A program made the position numbers and the translations under genes. A stretch of DNA of 64,000 bases from Arctopsyche grandis (Eukaryota; Arthropoda; Insecta; Trichoptera; Hydropsychidae): assembly GCF_051622035.1 (NCBI RefSeq), contig NC_135355.1:39041986-39105985 (forward strand), in the 5' to 3' direction. Below, in pieces: positions 59,771 to 64,000 of this stretch (within the stretch, counting starts at the first letter, position 1; each line of letters begins with the position of its first letter). Below the pieces are notes generated by a model, which did no database searches, was not told where the DNA came from, and saw nothing but the letters and a program-made list of their open reading frames with translations.

Positions 59771-60010
59771 CATACCTCTTCTATAATGTGTATATAAAAT
59801 TATTATTTAATTTTGCTACCGCCATCTATGTTTAAAACTAATAAACAAACGGTGGATAGGCGTCAACGACTATCTCGCCGGGCAGATTTAAAACGCATCT
59901 TACACGATATTTTTGCACCATCGTAATGGCGGAGGATCCATTTAAACGATCGGATAAGAGGCAAACTTTTTCCTAAATTGTAATCGTAAGTGAAACGTAA
60001 AGGAGGTATG
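59771..60010 (+). mobile_element. MITE with CATACCTC-type ends, copy 3 of 3
   Basis: The element starts CATACCTCTTCTATAAT and ends GTAAAGGAGGTATG, the best preserved inverted termini of the three copies. It lacks about 35 bp present in the 17436 copy. Confidence 0.75.
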
Positions 60011-60289
60011 TAAAAACGAGAATTCACGAGACGGACTTTGACAGCAGTTGTAATGGCTCTATTCTTCCAAATCTTCGTTAGTTGTGACAGGATACACGCA
60101 ATAGATCTGTTGTATTAAGAAATTTTGTGGAAAAATAGTTATTTGCGGAGTCACGATTATAATATACTCAATTTTACTATTCTGTCGGTTTTAATAAAAA
60201 CACAAGATTTCAAAGTACATATAATATATTTTATTTTCATTAATTACATAAATCTCCTTAAAAAATAAATTTAATGAGATCCTTGTGAT

Positions 60290-60560
60290 TGTTTTTAGAA
60301 AATTTTTTAACAATTTCGTTCAAATGATGCGAGATGTACCCTGAAGTCTGGAGCTGCATTCAATCTATTTCTATATTTGTATTTTATTAAAATATATGAA
60401 GAGGAAGCTCTCTCAACCAGTTTTCAGTGCTAGTAAACGGCGACAGAAATTTGAGTGCTATGCCAGACAGCCGTTTATATTCTTCACTAATACTTAGCCA
60501 AAAATTAATAACCTTATTTGTTTTTAATTCAGTTTTTAAATTCTATAATTTGAAAGGTCA
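60290..60560 (-). pseudogene. hAT transposase C-terminal relic
   Basis: The minus strand gives FWLSISEEYKRLSGIALKFL and SPFTSTENWLRE, then after a frame change SSSYILIKYKYRNRLN and APDFRVHLASFE. This is the FW...EYP.LS..AL..L.PF...FS...IK.KYR.RL...PD.R..L order of the hAT C-terminus. The mRNA would be frameshifted. Confidence 0.75.
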
Positions 60561-60639
60561 ATCAAGTTCTCCTTTTCCTTGATTGATAATTACGTAGCTG
60601 TCTGAAAATTTTCTATGTATCGAAAATCATTTTCGATGC

Positions 60640-61250
60640 CGCTCATCCCTGCCTCGCCGAGCCAGGCTACCCGCTACCAGCTACCCGCCGCGCCCCCATC
60701 GCCATCAACACAGCACGCCGCGGCCCGCGGGTGACAATAAACGAGCAGACACGGCTACCTACCTACCTACCTACCTATCTATCGACATGAGTCCAGCCAC
60801 AACGTCGATGACAGGTGCTTAAAAAAATGGGGGAGCGAATGAGACGACGATCTTGACAGCTGGATGTGGAGTCATGCGCGATCCACTACACATAGAACGG
60901 TCATCCAGCACCACAAGATTCATCACACACCACCTCAGCACCATCATCATCATCAAGGCCCCGTCCGTCCCCACGAGCGTCGTCACGCCGAGACGGGCGG
61001 TAGCGCTACAACACCTCCACGAGCCACAACGACTCACAGTCCAGCTCGGAGTATCATCAACCACATCGATGCCCCTGCCGCCCCCGCCGACCCACCAACC
61101 GACATCAGCCTCGGAAGAGCGGCGCCGCCGCAGCATCGCATCGCATCGGCGCGACCATCGGACCACCCACCGTCCTGCTCGCGACGTCACCGCCCTCGAA
61201 TCTACCGACCATTCAGGGCGGTACACCTATGTACACAGCGGATGACCCAC
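60640..61250 (+). promoter_or_regulatory. GC-rich, CpG-rich island with candidate first exon
   Basis: The composition jumps to GC-rich. A (CTAC)n run is followed by ATG (60787) opening a short frame, MSPATTSMT, that reaches a GGTGCTT donor-like site at about 60814. Two long overlapping plus-strand frames (60853-61245 and 60864-61370) are His-, Thr- and Pro-rich and likely reflect composition. It may be the 5' end of a gene continuing beyond the window. Confidence 0.3.
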
Positions 61251-61359
61251 GTCAACAATTTTTTTTCTCCCCACGTAATAATTTTTTCTCTTTGTGTAAC
61301 AATAATTTTTTTCTTTTGTAAAATTTGTTTCTTTGTAATTTTGGTATCGCTGATGCTGG

Positions 61360-61700
61360 GGGGGGAGTGATGTGGCGGCTCGCTTATACGACATGGTCGA
61401 GTTTGGTTGCCTTCCTGCGAGTGGGGACCAACCCGCGGTACGTGACGATTGGGCGCCCAGGACGATTGGGCGATCAGTGTTACTCGCCACTGCGACAATT
61501 GGACGACGAGACTGGCGGACACTGCGTCAATTGGGCCCTGCGTCAATTGGGCGCCCATCGCACTGGGCGATCATCGACTGGCCGACGGCGACCGGGCGAC
61601 CAGGGCGCGTGGGCGACCACCGACACGGCCCGCTGGTGAAGTGGTCGCCAAGCTTACGTAAACTCTGCGTTTTGCAAGGAACGACCGCGAACGGAGCGTT
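61360..61700 (+). repeat. Degenerate GC-rich short-motif repeat
   Basis: The motif GATTGGGCG and variants (CAATTGGGC, ACTGGGCGATC, CTGGCCGACG) recur many times with irregular spacing. Similar wording (CATTGGCCGAACGG, ACTTGGCCGATGG) occurs at about 1715-1750. No credible coding frame is seen. Confidence 0.5.
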
Positions 61701-63591
61701 ATAGGAATTTCCGATGCACTGACAAATATTCTACCTACATACATACATATGCTTTATACCGCTTTATTTTTCGTTTCAGTTTTACCAATTTTTCGTAACA
61801 ACACGAATCATACTATTAATTTTTTTCGCTATATTATATTACATTTGCTGGAATTTTATATTAAACGTACTTTTATAAATACATGTGTAGCACCTTTTCA
61901 CAAAAAATAATTGTAAGATGACAAATCATATGTACCTACATATTCTCCAAAATAATATAAAAGAAAAATGATCGATTGAATCTTTCGCGCAGTGCTTTTA
62001 GTTTTTTTTCAAATGGACACACTTTTTTTTCTTTTAAATGTTATATTTCAGTTTTATCAATTGGATAAATTCACACTCTATTCTCAATTTTCTCAACACT
62101 GTATTAGTTATACATAATAACAAAATATTTTCTAATAGCGATTCTCAAAGTTTTCAAGATTATATTTTTTTTCAATGATGAAATACGTTTACGAAAAAAA
62201 AGCGCATACTTAAATTCGTTCGCGGAGCTCGAATAATTTTTTTCGGCTTTTCCCATAATTAAATTATTACATCGTTTACGATTCGCAGAGGCAATTCTCG
62301 AAAAAAATAGCTTTTTAAAGTAATTTTAAACATCTCCCGTTCTATGGTTATTGTTGAAAATTACATTGAGCCACAAAAAATCACGTTTTTTAGTTACCAG
62401 AGCGGAGACTAACCAATCTTTACTAACTTTGACCCACTGAATTCGAATATGATATTGATTTTTGCTGGTTGGTGATTGTTTACGAGATATGAGCGTTTAA
62501 AAAAATGCGCGATTTTTACAGTTTTTTGGCTTTTGCGGTCTTTAACTCAAAACCTAGTATTGCTGTGCTCAAAGTGAGTATTGGAATCAATAGTCAGATG
62601 TTTTTCCTATTGATTGTGATATTGTATTGCTTTAAAATACTTATAATTAATTGTCTAGCGAATTTTAAAAGTCAAAAAAATATTTTTTTTACGGATTTTT
62701 TCTCCGTGCTATTTTGCATTTATTTGGCAATTTTTTTATTTCACCTCGTTTATAAGGATTGGTTTTCTATTTCAATATTTTTTATTTTTATCTAAACGTA
62801 CTAACTCGAGCGGTAATTGCAATTTAAATGCTTTCGTTTTTGTTGCTCAGTGTTATTATAGTCACATTAAAATCTATATGATAGTTTATAGTAATTAAGG
62901 CTCATTTCGTTTATCAATAATTTAATAAGGTATATTTTTACTAATTAATATCTTTCGCTTTTGTAAATTCGAAACATACATACATATGTATAACGAATTA
63001 TGTTTACATCTATAACTGTCATCCAGCGCTCATCTGTTCATCTAATGTATAATTTCTTTAATAATATTTTATGCGTATAAAATATTACAAAGACCTTACA
63101 AGAAATTATATATTTTCAAATATTTGGACCGAATGAACGAACTCATTCAAAACGTTTTTTTTTTACTATGAGTGGCAGTTTTATTGCCTAAAGATAAATA
63201 ATACCGCGTCTCATAGGCTAGGCTAGAGATGCTCTGCAAGTCATTTTGATAAAAGAGTTCTCAAAACGACTTTTGACAACTGTTTCTCGAACTACTTTTT
63301 TTCTTGATTGTTTTACATGACATGTTATACATACATACATATGTAAGGTTTTTCAACGGGTTTTTGCGGTATCATAAATTCATGGCCCTCAAATTTGGTT
63401 TCAAATAATGCAATGACGTAAATGATTTTATACCCTTTATCCTTTTATTAAATTCAAATTATTCTGAAAATATTTTTCATCACAGAGTAAATTCCAATAA
63501 CTATTTTGAGGGAAGGTCTTGATTTCAAAAATATTTCGCATTTTAATTTAAGTATTTCATCCTCAACTAGTATTTGGTCTACATCCAAAAA
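61701..63591. other. AT-rich region
   Basis: It is composed of AT-rich, homopolymer-rich sequence. No supported gene, RNA gene or element was seen. Confidence 0.6.
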
Positions 63592-63837
63592 TTATTTTAA
63601 TTTGATTGATATTTCTTCTATTTGTATTTCATCATTGAATGGGAATGACATGAATAATATTATATCCTCTATTTTTGAAAAATCTTTAAATCTATCAAAC
63701 ACATTTCGTAACTTATTAGCATATTGATCATATTCATGTGAGCTTCTATCGTAGATATGGCAGCCATATTTTCGAATTTGCATATTTGAGCTGGGCTCGT
63801 AAAAACTGACTTTCGACATTGTATTTTTGGTGATCAA
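63592..63837 (-). pseudogene. hAT transposase internal relic (possible)
   Basis: The 81-codon frame contains LRNVFDRFKDFSKIEDIILF and MSFPFNDEIQIEEI. This resembles the F..RF.DF...E..L.LF..PF segment before the C-terminal domain of ZBED5/SCAND3-type hAT transposases. The usual following LQ.ELI.LQ block is missing. Confidence 0.45.
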
Positions 63838-64000
63838 TTTAATATTCTCTATTTCTTCACCTTAATTTTTTCATTATAATCATCTGCTTCCTTTTTTTAC
63901 CATTCATTTGACTAAAAAAATAACTGAACTTAAATAAATTATACAGTTAACATTAAAAAAGGAAAATATATACAAAACGTGTTTAAAGTATTGTCTAACA

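Noticed and set aside
60853-61370. Overlapping 130- and 168-codon frames
   Set aside because: His/Thr/Pro-rich composition in several frames and on both strands of a GC-rich island points to base composition, not a gene.

Overview
This window looks like nuclear DNA from an insect. It is AT-rich, genes are split by short GT-AG introns, dispersed transposons are dense, and the protein families are animal ones. The order of insect cannot be fixed from the sequence. The catalytically intact GH16 glucanase resembles those of plant- or detritus-feeding Holometabola such as Lepidoptera, Trichoptera and Coleoptera.

Three protein-coding genes are well supported, and their exon phases were checked junction by junction. 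(1) A RhoGAP of the ARHGAP18/28 (Drosophila conundrum) family lies on the + strand at 5501-15382; its first exon or exons were not found. (2) A complete cyclin-dependent kinase 10 lies on the + strand at 21061-24101. (3) A complete secreted GH16 beta-1,3-glucanase lies on the - strand at 54780-52517, with a TATA box and a spliced 5' leader. The first two are housekeeping or signalling genes and the third is a digestive or immune enzyme. Nothing suggests that the three work together.

Most of the rest is mobile-element debris. 1-5500: AT-rich DNA with one MITE. 5728-12301 (a conu intron): an RTE-type LINE relic, two tRNA-headed SINEs and other repeats. 15383-21060: the conu 3' UTR, MITEs, an element with palindromic ends and a 2-kb GC-rich block. 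24100-29600: mostly non-coding, with a GC-rich promoter-like island at 25.9-26.3 kb and a LINE 3' end. 29600-37000: two higher-order minisatellites (67 bp and 114 bp) around MULE and hAT relics. 37-48 kb: LINE-derived elements, hAT relics, one probable solo LTR and an R1/I-like LINE. 48.4-52.0 kb: a minus-strand Jockey/CR1-like LINE split by a 2.07-kb TIR element with a perfect 8-bp target duplication. 55-64 kb: hAT relics, MITEs, a solo LTR, a duplicated fragment of the glucanase 3' end and a second GC-rich island near 61 kb.

The most unusual signal is a 3'-terminal hairpin shared by LINE and SINE copies. Its loop is conserved, roughly CATTRG then a short variable stretch then CTGTAAT. Its stem has an unrelated sequence in different copies yet remains self-complementary. 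Other points of interest are two hAT MITEs with perfect 8-bp duplications, a roughly 360-bp fold-back that fills a glucanase intron, and a duplicated glucanase last exon about 7 kb upstream of the gene.
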